A DNA stretch of 14,101 nt, from NCBI GenBank assembly GCA_017745115.1, contig JAGIAA010000052.1, forward strand, positions 1 through 14,101, in the 5' to 3' direction. Under the pieces are notes generated by a model. That model searched no databases and was not told the origin of the DNA. It worked only from the letters and a program-made list of their open reading frames with translations. The stretch is from Sphingobium sp. Lineage in GTDB: Bacteria > Pseudomonadota > Alphaproteobacteria > Sphingomonadales > Sphingomonadaceae. Position numbers and translations under genes: made by a program. This document shows, in pieces, positions 13,680 to 14,101 of this stretch (position 1 is the first letter of the stretch; each line of letters opens with the position of its first letter).

Positions 13680-14101
13680 ATGGTCACGCTTCTGGCGGGT
13701 CTGGGCTTTGCGCGCAACGAACTGCTGCTGTTTGCGGGTGTGGGGTTGCTCCTAGGCGGGCTGGACGACGTCCTGCTCGATCTTCTCTATATCGCGCGCA
13801 AGCTCTGGCGTGACCTGACGGTCTACAGGCGCTTTCCCCGCATGACGGCGAAGGATTTGCCGCCGCCGGGTGTCGCGGGGCCGATCGCGATCTTCGTCCC
13901 GGCATGGCAGGAATCGGCCGTGATCGGACAGATGCTGCGCCGCTGTCTTTCGCTCTGGGCGAACGAAGACATCCGGATTTTCGTCGGCGCATATCCCAAT
14001 GATCCGGACACCGTGAAGGTGGTGACCGAGGTCATCGAACGACAGGGCAAAGGCAAGGTCCAGATTGTCCTCAACGGCCTGCAGGGCCCCACCACCAAAG
14101 C
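13680..14101 (+). CDS. NfrB-like membrane glycosyltransferase, N-terminal part (runs off window)
   Basis: The frame is open from ATG 13680 to the window end, giving about 140 residues. A hydrophobic N-terminus (NELLLFAGVGLLLGGLDDVL) is followed by LLYIARKLWRDL. The start of a family 2 glycosyltransferase domain comes next: IAIFVPAWQESAVIGQML (69-86), IFVGAYPNDPDTVKVV (100-115) and LNGLQGPTTKA at the edge. The PAW-E-AVIG, Y-PNDP and GPTTKA motifs match the NfrB/bacteriophage N4 adsorption protein B group, inner-membrane glycosyltransferases that work with outer-membrane exporters to make a surface polysaccharide. The DxD and later catalytic motifs and any NfrA-like partner are outside the window. 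GGGGGA (13672-13677) lies close upstream of the ATG. Mild doubt remains about the exact subfamily. Confidence 0.8.
   Translation, partial: MVTLLAGLGFARNELLLFAGVGLLLGGLDDVLLDLLYIARKLWRDLTVYRRFPRMTAKDLPPPGVAGPIAIFVPAWQESAVIGQMLRRCLSLWANEDIRIFVGAYPNDPDTVKVVTEVIERQGKGKVQIVLNGLQGPTTK

Noticed and set aside
13684..14098. - strand frames opposite the NfrB-like gene
   Set aside because: Shadow of a + strand gene whose glycosyltransferase motifs are clear.

Overview
The window looks like a chromosomal stretch from a GC-rich alphaproteobacterium. Gene content and order (leuS-lptE-holA; SCO1 lipoprotein with a UPF0260/YcgN-type protein; a signal-peptide ankyrin protein; an NfrB-like glycosyltransferase) point to Sphingomonadales (Sphingomonas, Sphingobium, Novosphingobium or relatives). 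This is inferred from protein character; no database was searched. No IS element, phage gene, rRNA, tRNA or CRISPR array was found.

Layout. 1-2128 (+): a tightly overlapping housekeeping run with the 3' end of leuS, then lptE and holA. 2129-2563: a short-gene region with a 27-residue predicted membrane peptide that has its own ribosome binding site, flanked by stem-loops and ended by a strong bidirectional terminator. 2564-3482 (-): a two-gene unit of an ECF sigma factor and an overlapping two-helix membrane protein, with a candidate ECF-type promoter in front. 3618-6329 (-): a large secreted protein with a G8 domain and right-handed beta-helix region resembling the animal CEMIP/TMEM2 (cell-surface hyaluronidase) family, with a palindrome next to its start and a terminator after its stop. 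6656-8459 (-): a FAD-dependent dehydrogenase of COG2509 type followed 4 nt later by an easily missed 58-residue Cys/His-motif protein. 8535-8933 (+): msrB, with a promoter placed so that the mRNA may be leaderless. 9017-11095 (+): a bifunctional class A penicillin-binding protein, whose stop interlocks with that of the convergent YgjP-like metallopeptidase. 11092-12858 (-): SCO1-like lipoprotein, YcgN-like protein and the YgjP-like metallopeptidase, each overlapping the next. 12922-13557 (+): exported ankyrin-repeat protein. 13680-end (+): start of an NfrB-like membrane glycosyltransferase, cut by the window edge.

Many products act at the cell envelope (LptE, PBP1A, SCO1, exported ankyrin and G8 proteins, NfrB-like protein), but nothing shows that they form one pathway. 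The parts least explained by standard annotation are the secreted G8 protein, the ECF/membrane-protein pair, the structured 27-codon unit and the 58-residue protein.
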